Shown in pieces: positions 1 to 13,130 of a stretch of 64,000 bases of DNA (position 1 is its first letter; each line of letters begins with the position of its first letter). Source of the DNA: Acanthornis magna (taxonomy: Eukaryota; Chordata; Aves; Passeriformes; Acanthizidae). The translations under genes and the position numbers were made by a program. The notes under the pieces are model-generated. The model was not told the origin of the DNA. It ran no database searches and saw nothing but the letters and a program-made list of their open reading frames with translations. The DNA lies in assembly GCA_036785705.1 (NCBI GenBank), contig JAWUZG010000056.1, forward strand, positions 931,001 to 995,000. The letters run 5' to 3'.

Positions 1-3000
1 TGTCTGTAGTTATTTGTTACCTTTTAAATAGCAGCAACATAAAGAAAATGTTTGTAATGTTATAAACATGAAAGTAGAAGTAGTGTTCCTCGAGTATTTT
101 GTGTTCATACTTGAAGTGAATTTTCTTTATTAAAAATGTTTTATGAAGTGATTTGGAGAAACGTGGAAGAGAATTCTCTGTTAATCCCCAGATGTGAAGG
201 TTGTGCCATTCTTGTGCAACGAGGTGAATGCTTCTGCAGAAACAATTTGGAGAAGAAGAATATCAGAACCAATTAAAGGCACAGGATCTGGGCCATTTTT
301 CAGCAGTGCTGACGTGCCCTGCCCTGTGCTGCAGCAGCTGTCCCATCAGGAGGGACAGCATGGTGGCCACAGGGATATCTGTACACAGAAGGGAGCAAAG
401 ATCTTTTAGGGGGTTATGGAGAAATCTGGACATTTAAGCAGCACCATGCACAGGCTAATGAAGAGGATTTGCAAAGCATGTTATATTCAAAAACTTGTAG
501 TAATGATATCGTGTTTAAAGAAGATTACTCTGCTACTTCACCAACATTCCTCCTTCCCTTAGCACTCCTCTCGCTTATCTTTTGCCAAGAGCTGCTGTAA
601 GGAAATACTTTTCTGCATTTCTCTTGTTTCTGTCAGTAATAATGGTGAGCCTGAACTCTTCTGCAGTGGTAACTTGAAGTACTTCAGTAAATTGTGGCTT
701 TTGTCAGATAAATCGAATTGGTAACATTTTTCTTGATTCCCCAAACCCTCATTTATCTTCCTATTAAATACATATATATATTTTCCAACTTTCATTCTTC
801 CCCTTCAATCTGTAAAGCACAGCATGTGATGTGGTTTCTGTGTTGATTTTCAAGATAATTTTTAGCCTGTCAAAGACCTTCTGTCTCAACAACTTTGAAA
901 CAAAGATTTTTTTGAATAGATGAGAAAATGCAGCTGCCAGACTAACAGACACAAAAAACTGGAAGGGGAGGATCTTGCAGATGGTTCTAATAAAACTGGG
1001 CAAACAGCAAATGGGGGCGGGGGAGAGTGGGTTGAAATTCAAATTGTAATCCCAGTGCAAGTTTTGGGGTTAGTTTGTGAAAGAAAGTTGCATAAACAAT
1101 CATTTGAGGGTTTGGGATTGGGGGCAGTTTATTGTCACTCTCAGTTTTTCCTGTCTCTTCAGCACTGCCAGCTATTCATTCTCCCTTCATCCCTGCGTCC
1201 ATGCTGCTACCTGAGCTTGTGCTGCTGTGCCAAGAGCCCTCCTGGAAAGCCACATTCAAATATTCATAGCATTTTTGGGAATGTGAAATACCAGTAAAAA
1301 GCTAGATTTTCAGTAGCTGTTGAGAGAAGAAAATGTGCTCGTTAGAGCACAGAGCAGTAAAAATGGAGCAGAGACTTGTGTTGCTTCATTGTTCCTGCCT
1401 GCCATCCCATAGCCAAAAGTGCATTTTGGCCAAGCCTTGATAAACCCTGTGTTCCTTTAGAAGAAGTGTGTTCTACATGATTCATTCATAAGGATGGGTG
1501 ACCAGTAGTACCTTCTGTCTTTTCTGCTGATTTTCTCCTCTTATTAAATGGTATTCGGTGTGTAATATTAGGCCAACAATTAAAGAATGAAAATTGCAGA
1601 GATGCAGCTGAGGGCTTGGATAGTCTCTGATGGTCTCAAATTCAATCACTACTTCTTGATATGATAATTTAGGGTTCTTAGGTGGTTCTTCTGGCCAGAA
1701 AATCTTATTGTCATCTCATTTCCAAAGCCAAAGCAATTAAGTTTTTATTTTTTTCTTCCTCTTGCTAATCTTTCCCTTCTTCAATGAAAGAGTGTTTGAG
1801 AGCACGCAGGCTTTCAGCTTACACGGCAACCCTTGGGGATGTGTCTTCATCTTGCTGTGTCAAAAGCTTTTCAAATCAGTAGTTCGGGAGTAGTGAACCC
1901 TTCAAACTCGTGAGTAACAGATACTTGTTTTATTTAAGAGTCCTTAAGCATGAGCAAGTCATTAAGTACTTCCTTTCTCCCCATGAATCAGTTCTATTTT
2001 AAACAGTCATCATGTATTTAATATTTTTTAGAAGTGTAAGAAGTTCTGACTTTTAAACTCTCTTTTCTGGAGTCTCCTGTGTACCTCTGTGAATTTGTAT
2101 TAAAAACGTATCTGTCAAGGGCTGCACATTCCCTGTACTGATGCATTCCCTTTCCCCATCTCCTTCAAGAGTGGATGTATTCTGTGTACAGCATTTCCTT
2201 GCCCAAGGAGACAATTTGGAAGTGAAGAAGTCATTACTCTGAAAACAGAGCACATCTCTTTTTATTGCCTGGCCAAGGGCTGGGTAATGCCACCTCAAGA
2301 TGCCACCACCAGAGTGGCCTCTCCAGAGCTCAGCAACAACCCACAGCAATGTCCCCTCGTGCTCCCCTGGCAGCTCTGGGCATTTCTGTGCGGTGGTTTC
2401 TGTGCCAGGTGATCCCTGCAGCCTCTTTGGCAGAGCTGTCATGCACACAGTGTGTGCGGGGGCCCTGCGGAATTCCACGGAAAGGGATCCCGTGGTTTAA
2501 TGGGATGCTTTGGTTGTGAATGTTGACCCTGGGATGTTGTCATGCTTTGCTGATTCAGTCAATTTGGAAAGAATCTGTTTCCCCTCTCGTTACTGTATCA
2601 TGCAAAAAGGATAGCAAACATGAATATTTATAATTAGGTTTTTGCAGAGGTTTGTGTCCAAGATACAACATGCTGAGACATTAAACAGCACAAATGTTGC
2701 CAGAATCCTACCAGCTTGGCAAATCTGACAGCCAGTTGAAGGCAAAGATGAGTTTTTATGATAAAATCAGGCCATGTACTGAATGCTAAAGCATCATCAG
2801 TTGTTCACAGCTCGGAAGGAGTTCACTTGCAATCAGCATGAATAGGAAAAGCCTTTCCCAAATGATGCTTTGTTTCCTTGTGGATTTGCTTCCGGGTTTG
2901 CCTCCGTACACAGTCAGCAATCATAATTGAGATGGTGGGGTTTGACATACAGAGTTCCTGTTCCTAATCTTGGGAGGAGCTGCCCCTTTTTCCGCGCTGT

Positions 3001-5240
3001 CACTCAGCCTGAAGGACAGGGAGCTGCTCCCAGCCCTGGCAGTTGCTGGAAAGTCGCGATGTTTGCAGCCATGGCTGTGATTCATTTCTTTAGCATTCCT
3101 CGCCCTTTGTGCTGTGAGGACAGCGGAGGGGACTGAGTCACATGGCAGCTCTTTTCACACAGAGCCTCTCCTGCCTGAGCCTCCTCGAAAAGCCAAGGGA
3201 AAAATGGAGAGGGACTCATCTACAGCTTCATTTACTCCATCAGCATTAATTGCCTCATCAGAGCAGCAGCTAAAGAGAAGGATTGCACATCATCTTTATC
3301 AATTAACTTAAAATGTTTTAAATTAATCTGTAGTACTGGCCACTGCAACAGAAGTGAATATGGAGTGCTTTGATTCTTTTCTTTCTGAGTGGTAGATTGT
3401 GGTTTTTAGGTCCCCGTGCTGCTTTTGGGTACAATGACAAGTGTATCTATGCTCTCTGTACCACCTGTTGCCTTAGCTACCATTTAATGTGCAATATGCT
3501 TATGTTGGAGATAAAATGTTTTCTGTGGCACCTATAAAACACCTCAGTGATCCTCACGAGCCACAGGAGCACCAGATTTATATACAGCTGTGGCAGTGAA
3601 TCTCTGCCATCTCCAGCTGGGCCAGAGCTATTGGAGTGCAGCTCCACAAGCAAAGGCACATGGCAAAGCAGAGCTCTCTGCTACTGCTGGGCAAAGCCTG
3701 CAGAATTTTAGGACAGAAGTATCAAAGCCTGCGTGCAGCTAAAATTAAAAAAAACGTGTTTAAGTGTTGATATTTTATTATATAGATACAGCTCTAGCGA
3801 TGTTTCCTGGTTTGGGGCTCTCTGTGGAGACATGCCCAGAGGTGCCCACAATTTGGGAACAGGTGCTGCAGGCTGGTGGAGCCAGGGCCGTGTCAAGCAC
3901 TAAAGGAGGAGAAATCCACACCCACCTCCCCAGCCAGCTGCTTGAACTGGAGCATCCTGCCTGAATCCAAAGTTCTCAGTCCCTTGCTCTTCTAGCCAGA
4001 AAAAGACATTTTGGAAGGGGGTAAAATTTTACACAAACACAGTCTCTCCTTATGGAGAGACTTTAAATAATCTTGCAATGAGGCTGTTCTATGCCATGAA
4101 GTGTTGGCTGATTTCTCTGTTCTTCAAGGCTATGGTCTCTTTTTTCAAAGAACTTGGCAAAATGCAAAAAAAAAAAATTTGGTGCTGAGTGAGGCTCTCA
4201 GAACTACTGAGGACTGTGGTGTTCTCTCGACATTCCTTCTGGAGGCTTTGCAGGGCTCAGTTCTTGTTCCTTTTCTTCTCCTGCATCCTATTTCTAGCTA
4301 ATCCCATCTGCAAAAGCACATTGGTTGGTAACAGTCAGGAGAAGATTCAATCTTCTCCATCCAGAGTAAGCTTTTGACTCACCTCTAATATCTCCATTTA
4401 GACAATGAGCCACAAGTTGAGGTTTAAGTATAATTTAGTGGCTATTCCCTTAGCTGCCAGTCAGTTTGAGGATATTCACCCTTCTCATTAAGTCCATTTT
4501 CAAGCACATAATGCGTGTTTTCTGTTAGGATGGTTCTTATTCATCTCACTTGTTGCTACTCATCTGCAGAGCTATTTCAGTATCTTCCTTTCAAATGTCC
4601 TAAAAAGTCTTTTTGTGGTGATAATCGTTGTCAAGGCATTTTGGCTGTGCTGCTCACCAGGCTGTTTGCTTTGCACAGAAGTTTAAGTGCTTTGCTCCTT
4701 GTTATTTGTGGCTTCCCTTATACAAATAATTTGTGTTTGCTTGCTTTCTGCCAACTTTGTCACCCACAAATGTGTTCACACTTGAAGTCACAGAAGCAGA
4801 ATACCAGCAGAGCGAAAAAAAATGACCCCACAAACAAAATCCCAAAAGGACTGGGCAGTGCTGTCTCTTTGAGTAACTCCGAAGTTCCTTTTCCTGGGAA
4901 AAGTCCTTAATTCTTCCAGTAGGTTCTGCAGGCTGTTCCTCAGCCTGTGCCTCCAACCCATTTTCATTGCAAAGCTGCAGCTTGGCTCTTGGGCAGATAA
5001 AATTAAAGGAAGGCTGCAGCAGTCTGCTCCTTGGGAATGGAAAAGAAATGGGAGTGTTAAGGATGGGGACAAAAGTTTGGTGTGCCAGCTATGCAGCCCA
5101 GATTCTGAAAAGAATTCAAGTGTCTTTTTACATAGCTCTCGTAGCATTTAAGAGATCAGGAGGTCACTGAAGAAGGAAAATTAACAATCAAATCAGATTT
5201 GAAATTTGTTTGAAATAACCTTGTTGTCTTTGTTTCACAG
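1..5240. other. Intron or 5' flank, no gene recognised
   Basis: No reading frame here resembles a known protein, and the open frames are short and overlap on both strands as expected by chance. The DNA is moderately AT-rich with no CpG-rich promoter-like block. If the 5241 exon is real, this is probably an upstream intron of PEAK1, whose mammalian orthologues have several widely spaced 5' untranslated exons. A small inverted repeat (CCACGG/CCGTGG) lies near 2476-2496; I attach no function to it. Confidence 0.5.
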
Positions 5241-5411
5241 AAAATGTTGCTGCCCTGACCAGCAGTCATGAAGAGAAGGGGGTGAAGCGAATTTGTCTGG
5301 AGAAGTCAAAAGTTCTGAAATTTGCAGCAGGATTTATTACCAGTGGCTGCAGGAGGTTTTCCCAAGCCAACCATTGACATAAGCATGGGTTCAATGCCTC
5401 GGATTTAAGCG
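5241..5411 (+). other. PEAK1: Candidate 5' untranslated exon of PEAK1
   Basis: A strong acceptor, a pyrimidine-rich tract ending TTTGTTTCACAG, sits at 5239-5240, and a usable donor GTAACT follows at 5412. The 171 bp between them contain only tiny ORFs: ATG at 5244 gives a four-codon peptide, and two later ATGs also end within eight codons. That suits an untranslated leader exon. It lies on the same strand as PEAK1 and could splice to the acceptor at 30481. The assignment rests on splice-site appearance and location only; transcript data would decide it. Confidence 0.4.
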
Positions 5412-8400
5412 GTAACTCAGTTTTCTGTCATCTTTTTATTTCCCGTACAGTACCATAGGATAATTTGTGTGGATTATAGAGGCTATTGTTTTACTACTGC
5501 CAGAGTTTAAATACAGAAATCTTACAAGAGCCAAATGTGATTTTGTGAGCTTCATTTGTTAGCAAAAAGTTGGAATTTTAGTATCTGCTGGTTTATTCAG
5601 TAGCTGAAATTTCTTCCTGTGGGTTCATCCCATCTCTTCATCATTGAAAAACGAAATTAGATTTTGCTGTTTCTCCATTGGTAACTGTCTTCCTACCCAA
5701 TGCCCAGCAGAACTGCAGTTTGGAGCAGGTTGTACAAGCAACTCTGTCCCTGTTTTTAGTTATATAAGTACTTTGTGTGACTCCTGAAACATGTGGAAAG
5801 ACTCACTTATATGGCACAATAGGAAGTTTGTTCTTTTCTGCTAGCGTTCAATGTTTCCTCAAAAATCCTTTTCCACTTTCTTCTCTTTGCTATTCTTGCT
5901 TATCTTTTTCTCTGCCTGTCATTCATAAGCAGGTATTAAACATCTGAAATACTTCTATACCTGTCTTCCTAAGGTCAGTGGACTAGTCAATACCAAAAAG
6001 TAGCACAGTTTTAAGTTGAACTGGGAGCAGAAAGACCCCCCAGCTCTTTCTCACTCCCATTTTGGTCTCTGCGCCTTTGTAACAATGTAGAACTGGCCAC
6101 TAAAAACAGAAGCTTTAAGAAGGTACAGGGGAATTACCACATCTTTTATGCCACACCAAGATGATGTCTCCATGTCTTTTGAGACAAGAGAGTGAAAGAA
6201 GGTGTTTGTGCTCTCCTCAAAGCCTCGCTGAACCTGAGCACAATAGAATCTGCCTTAGTTTGAAAACTGTAATGTAACAGAATATATAAAGAATGGCATC
6301 TCACCACATTTCTTTCATTTGTCATGAATAAAACAAAGGAAATCTGTTATGTGTTGTGGTTTGTTTGAAATGCTTCTTTCTTATTCTACCCTCTGTTTTT
6401 TAGAGGGAGAGTAAACAGATCTGACAGTAGTTTTGTGTGACTTTCAGTAGAAAAATTAGTCCTGCATTTCTGAACCTTACAAATATACCTGTTCTTATTT
6501 ACCAGTTCAGGTACGGTATTCCTTCCACCCCTGTATTATAGGCTGTGTTAGTGGGAGAACAGTCAGTGCCCTAGAGGGATTCTGTCCTAATTTCTGTGGG
6601 ATTAAGGGTGGGATTAATGGTCAGCATTGATGTAGCAGTTCTGTCTGAAATTCACACTGCGGTTCGTGTTTCTCTCATGACAGCACAGTCAGGCCAGCAC
6701 TGAGGAGCCTCCCAACCAAGAACCTAGAGCTCAGCCACTGCACCAGGTGCTCAGGAGGCTGCCAGGTTCTTCCCTCGCTGAGTTCCCATCTTTAGGAGTT
6801 GTCTGGTCTGTTGCCAGAGTTGTTTCTATATTGTGTCAGTGTCTTCTGTCTTCCTGCATTGGCAGGAAGGGAGGGCTTGCAGATTCCATCTGTCTGCAGT
6901 GGTGACAAATGAAGCCCAAAAAGAACTTAAAAGAAAAGTGTTTTTCTTCTTTCAAGTTTTCAGATTTACTGTGCTCTCGTTAATGCCTTTTCTCTGTTGT
7001 TCCCTATAGCCCTGCAGTTCTTTCTCTTTGAAGGTGTGCACAGATCCTTAGATCTCATTCACTCACGTGTCTAATGAGAACAAGAAAAAGACAGCTCCAG
7101 CTCTCATGTCTGTTTTGCAAAAGTTTTGGAGCTGGAGCACTTCAGTGGGATTTCAGGTTTTTGTAGGGCACTTTAGAGCCAGAAATACGAGCAGCACAAG
7201 TTAAAAAGCCAAGCCAGTCACAAACTCTTGCCCCTTCTTGCTAAGGAAAACACACCCCCTTGGCTTTGTCTGTATGCAGCAGGTCAGGAGAAGATACAAA
7301 CAGGTTGTGACCACCATCGTTTTAGAGGAAACGTTTCTAGAAAACTGGAAGGTGATGTTTTGTCTGTTCCCTTGTACATCCCTGCCTGGTAGAGCAACTT
7401 CTTCATGCATCCAGCCTTTGACAAAACAGCACCAGCTGTAAATTGCTGGGGATAAGGGCTTCAGCTGAGGGAAGAAGGTTCCCATGATTGTTTCTGCATT
7501 CAAATTACTATTATTTAACTGATAAAAGTGACAATCAGAGGCCCAGGAACAGGGAGAACAATGCCATGGGATAGATTTCTCTGCTGGCACAGGAAGAGGT
7601 TAATTGGCTGAACATGAGGAGGTTTGTGTAGTTGAGGGAAGGGCTGGGTGGGAGGAGGCCTGGGAAGAGCCAGGGGTTGCTGTTGTGGGCAGATAGATCT
7701 CCTTCCTGCTGGGGATGCTCTGGAGTGGCCTAGGTGGGAACTGACTGAGTGCAGATATTCTTTCTGTCTCTGAGAACAGCTGGAGGATGTTGCCTGGGAG
7801 GTGTTCTTGGCTCGGGGATTTTAAATGGGAGGGTTTTCTCTCAGCTTGAGAACACATTTTTTCCGCTTGACTCACTGACTGAAATCTGAATGAGTGATAA
7901 AATTTCTAAAAGTAATGTTGAATTGGTTGGAATAATAAAAAATGCATTTATCATCAGGAAGGAAGAGCAAAATAAGGGGAAAGATTCAATGAAGAGGAAG
8001 TCACCACCTTCCCAGAAACAATGGGAGGCTGTGGGCAGCTAACACACCTCAGCCTGCCTGCCTCTCCAGCCACACAGCCAGTGTGGCAAATCAGAGAGGA
8101 TTCTTCTGAAACCCTCCTCAGGCTCCTGTCCCACGTGCAGGACCCACTCACATTCCGTGGGATGCTTTCCACCGCGCTGGGAACGTGTTTGCTTAGGTTA
8201 CCTCGCCATACAGAGCATGAGCCTGCGTGTGCATGAAAGGAAACTGCCCACTGACTCCTGCAGAATCCATTTTTTTCCAGGAACAACACCAGCCTTTGTT
8301 GGCTTCTCTTTGCCTTGGCACACAGAACAAGCAAGGAGCAGAAAATACTGGCTGGAGAGGAGCCTGTTGTGATCGATGTGCACTGTAGATAAAGTGAGGT

Positions 8401-9929
8401 ATCTGCAGGGGCAGGGAGGGGCTGCTGGTTTAGATGGATTTTTAGATAATAATAACCATAACATTCTTTTAATGATCTGACATTTCTATACTGCATATTT
8501 CTATGCATTCCTATTCCTTTGTGCATTCCCGAACAGTTTTCCAGACTGCGGGAAACTGCTGCATCAATTTCTGTGTATTTGCAGCTTGGAGAAACCCTGG
8601 GCACAGGACTGTGCTGTGTGTGCTCCCTGTGCAGAACAGGCCAGCTGCCTTCCCTCTCAGGTTTGCAGGAATCATGGAACTGGAGTGCTAAAACAGGGAA
8701 GAGATAGGGGAACATTTTAACTGCACTTCCATATGAACTAAAGAAAGATGCAAAATCCATGATTTTTAGTTCTATCTCAAAAGAAGATGGAGATAGTCAA
8801 GTGAGGATGTGTTTGGGTTGGGGAGTAAGGAAACAAGAGTTGGTTCTCCCTTCAGACCTGGCTTGCTTGTTGCCAGGTCCAACCAGGCTTTTCCAGCGGA
8901 GGTTTAAATGGCTGAAGGCTGATTCAAAATGGAAACATTGACAGATTAAGCAACAATAACTTAATATTTATTCCATGTCCCTATATGCACTTCTTTCCAG
9001 AGGGCAATTCAGATTTTTCACGCTTGCAGTAGCCTCTGTTTTCACGTAGGCTTATCTCTGAAATCTGCCCATCACAGGTGTGTTAAAAATACTGTCCTTG
9101 TCAGTTTAGCTGATAGAAGGCAGCTGATGCTGTGTTTGCTGAATTCATGCTGGTGAGATGGCTGGAAATTTCAAATAAACAGGACAAAATGGAAAAATCA
9201 TCTCATAAGTGTGTGAGGCTCCAGACCAGTCCTGCTCTTCATTTTAGACATATTCCTGTAAGTTACACCCAAACCACTCTGCTGCTGGGTGTCTTGAAGC
9301 TCTTGTTGTGATGGGATGCCAGATGGCTTATTGTGGGAGCAGGGAATTTTCAGTGATTGGGAGGTGAGGGGCCTTGCTTATGGAGAGGTCTCCTCTTTTA
9401 ATTTGTTCAATATTTGTAACAAATTCACCTTCCCTGAATTTCCATCATGTGAAACTTGAGCATTTTACTCTGTCATTTCATTTATCAGCTGCTCAGTTGG
9501 TGATAATTACATTGTATTTTTCATGCTGAGCCCTTTCATTTTTCTCTAGTCTGTTGTTATGTGATGTGGCCTTGGCAAGAAACACATTTCCATTTTTTCA
9601 AACAAAAAAAAAAACCAACCAAAAACCAGTTCAGATCCTGCTAATTAAAAAAACTATGAACTTCTAGGGTTGAAAAAGGTGATCAACACAGTTGAACCTC
9701 CCACCAGCAATAATCATTTCCATGGAATGCAGGTTATCCCACTGTCCCCAGGTTCTGGGCAGTGTTGGGCTCCCTCAGGTGCTACAGCACCCACCTCATA
9801 CAGGGAGTTGCTGCAGCAACACTTCCTATGTCCCCTTTAACACAAAATAATTAGAGTTTTGGAGGCTTCTCATTTTCAAAAGGTTTCTTCAGTTTATCCA
9901 GGATACAACTTTTCCTCTCAAACATCCAT

Positions 9930-9985
9930 TTCCCTGGGGTTGGACTAGATGACCTCCCTTAAACCTAATGATTCTGTGATTCCTT
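9930..9985 (+). repeat. CR1 LINE 3' tail fragment
   Basis: The segment reads like the conserved CR1 3' end: GGGGTTGGACTAGATGACCT, then a short linker and the terminal octamer-type motif TGATTCTGTGATTC. Only the last 50-60 bases are recognisable, which fits the severe 5' truncation common in CR1 insertions. A weaker antisense CR1-like start may lie near 9665-9700. Confidence 0.8.
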
Positions 9986-12584
9986 AACTCTCCCCAGGAT
10001 AACTCTGAAAATGCACTCAGAACCAACTGCTGATGGTGCACAGTCCTTCTTCCTTTGTTCTTCCAAAGCAGGAGTTCTTTGAGCCCAATCATCACTATCT
10101 TATATGTGAACATTAGCATATATATATTTTTAAGCAGAAATACTTCACAGGCAAATAGGCAGAGCTTTAAAGAGACTTCAAAATATTTCCAAAAATACCT
10201 GCCTTTCTTTTTCAGCCTTGTCTTATGTATCATTCTTTATATGAGTTAACCTACTTTTTTTGCTAAACTTTTATTTTTGTTCTGTTGCTTTCTGTTTCTG
10301 GTAATATAAATTCTGTGTATTCTCTTGGGGAAAACTGCAGGTTACACTTTAACTTGCACTGTGGTGGCAGTGCTTTGTGATTTATATTACAGTGGCATTC
10401 CAAAGATATTTCACAAAATTCAGACTTTTCCTACTGAAGGAGTATGGTAGGCCATGTGCAAACATAACTGGGATTGTTTATTTTTCCATACTAGATAAGA
10501 AGGTGCGAGGACAAATAAAATACAAAATGAAAAGAATCCCTATTCCAGATTCTGCAGATTCCTGCCTCCCCACCCAGATTTTCTGAGAGCGCTGCAGGCT
10601 GCTGAGATGCATGTTGGTTATCTGCTGTACAGCCCTACCCATGATCTAACAATTACTGATTAGTTACGTTCTCTTTTATTGTCCCTTTACTGTGCTGTTT
10701 TGCTGTTCTTATGAACATTTTTACCAGTTTAAAATACTTCAAAATTTTCACAGTGGTTTCTTGAATTAGTAACTAAAGTACCATTTGATAACAAGCAGTG
10801 ACACAGTGCTTTCCCCTGAGCAGTGAAGCACTGACTGGCTGTGTAACCAGTCCGAGGGACTGAATCTCTCCAAAAAATCCTGTTTCCAGGGGAAAAAAAA
10901 CTTCTGAAAATGGAACTGAGAAAGACAACTTTCTCTTGTAGGTACTGACTTCCTCTTTCAGTGTTTTTGCTGCAAGCACAGTTCAGGTACCTCCCAATTT
11001 AAACATGTACTGTGTTAAATGCAGGAGGAGAAGGGCATCAGAAGTTCTGACTTACATTTCAGACTTCTTGAGCACTCTGTCCACTGTCCTCTCCTGTAAT
11101 AGTTTCAGATATGTGCACTGGCAATCAAATCACGATATTTGGCTTTTGCCATAGTACTGTTTGCTTTCAACATGCATGTAAAGCTTACTGAGGAGCAAGC
11201 TCATACCCCCAACAATTTAAAGATGCCATACCATGAGAAATAAACAGGTATTACTACAGTAATGGCCACTAGAACTGTTTGGGGTTTGTTTTACTACATC
11301 AGTGTTGTGATCTCAGTGTATTTAAGTTTAGGGCTTTAAGTGAGTGAATTAAATGAATCAAAATTTAAGAGTTTGTCTTGTTAATGAAGAAGGCATTTCT
11401 TCTGCAGCTAAAGAAAGATGGCACCAAGCTCATTGAAGAAAAATAATCCTTGTCTTACTATGACTGCATGTTACTGATTTTCAAGAGTTTAGCTGATAAT
11501 ACCCATTAAGCTCAATGTTGGTGATGGATACAAAAATTAACCTTGAATATCTGAGTGGCAGTGACATACTTGAGTCTTGCATCAGTCAGTATTCAGTTAA
11601 TTATCTAAGTATCAGTGCAAAGAGAGCAGGCTCCAGCTGGCTGTAATTAGGGCTGAATTGTTCCATGCCTTCAAGACAATTTTTACATTCATGGGATCTG
11701 CAGCTTTCTGTTGTCCTCATTTCCTGCAACATAAAAGCACTTGTATGTCAAAGAATTAAAGGGGGCAGATAGTGAGAGAGGCTGTGTGGATAAATCTCAT
11801 TAACATCCTTGACAGTCTGGCTGAGAAATAAGCATTGCAAGTTCTAAATAAATTTTAAAAAATAAAAAGGGAAAACAACCCCCAGGAGCCACAGACAGAA
11901 AGTGTTATTTCAGTTGACTGGAAGAAAAGGTGGATCTTTAGAAAGCACAGTGGGTTCTATAAAAGCTGAATTCTGCTCTGTAAATTTTGTCTTAATGAGA
12001 GACCACCAGCCTGTGCAGGAAGAAAGTTGGATGGCAAATCAGGAGTGTGTGTGACAGAACAGTCGATGAGGAGCCATGGGATACAGCACTGCAAATGCCA
12101 TAGATCACATTTGGTGAATTCAGGCTCTGGGTTTTGCCCTTCTGCTGCTGAGTTAGCAGCTCTGCAGTGCTGCCATTGGCTCCTCGGGATGTCCTGGCTT
12201 TGGGAGACACTCCTCAGCTCCTTTCAGTTCTCAGGTCATCATGACCTGTGCAGCCTCTTGTTACCAGTCTATTTCAACTCATGAGCAAGACTGGCAAGTT
12301 TTCAAATTGTTCCTCTATTTGGGGAAGAAACAGCCTTTTGTTTAGTTTGCATGTAAAATTTGATGTTGGTATTTCAGTGGGATCCAGTGCAGAAGGTCTA
12401 TGCCAGGAACAGGACAAAAAAGGGGCAGTCAGTGTGAGTCCAAGAGCTTCAGAACAGGATCTGATGGTACACAAAACCTGCTGCTCTTCACCTGCTGCGA
12501 TCTCCACTGACACTTCTTGGGGAGCAGAGGGAGACAGAGCTTCACAGCCTCCCTACTGCTCGTGGCCTCGCAGCCTTGTCCCTC

Positions 12585-13130
12585 TGGGCTGAGTGTTGGT
12601 GCCCTCAGCTCCCTCAGCCACTCCTCACCACGTTTGTGCTCCAGACCCTTCCCCAGCTCTGCTCCCTTCCCTGGACAGCTCCAGCCCCTCCATGTCTTCC
12701 TTGTGAGGGGCCCAAAACTGACCCCAGGATTTGCGGTGTGGCCTCAGCAGTGCCCAGCACAGGGGGACAGTCACTGCCCTCGTCCTGCTGCCACACCAGT
12801 GCTGGCACAGCCCAGGTGCCGTTGGCCTCCTTGCCCACCTGGGCTCGTGTTCAGCTGCTGCTGCCCAGCAGCCCCAGGTCCTTTTCTGCTGGACAGCTTT
12901 CCAGCCCCTCTGCCCCAGCCTGTAGCACTGCAGAGAGTTGTTGTGAGCCAAGGACAGGACCTGGCACTTCACCCTGCTGAACCTCATACAGCTGGCCTTG
13001 GCACATGGATCTGGCCTGTCCTGATCCCTCTGCAAAGCCTTCCTGCCCTGCAGCAGAATCAGCACTCCACCCAACTTCGTGTTGTCTGTGACCTGACTGC
13101 AGGTGCCCTCGATCCCCTCAGGCCAACCCT
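12585..13130 (-). repeat. CR1 LINE fragment, antisense
   Basis: About 550 bp match the reverse complement of the CR1 reverse-transcriptase C-terminal and 3' region. Typical phrases appear in the expected order: a CAGCTCCCTCAGCC-like start, a GGCCTCAGCAGTGCCCAG-like block, CCCAGGTCCTTTTCTGCTGG, then CTGGCACTTCACCCTGCTGA. Long open frames cross it on both strands (for example 12517-13155 plus and 12625-13158 minus), but they come from this GC-rich repeat and are not host genes. No intact reverse transcriptase remains. Confidence 0.8.
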
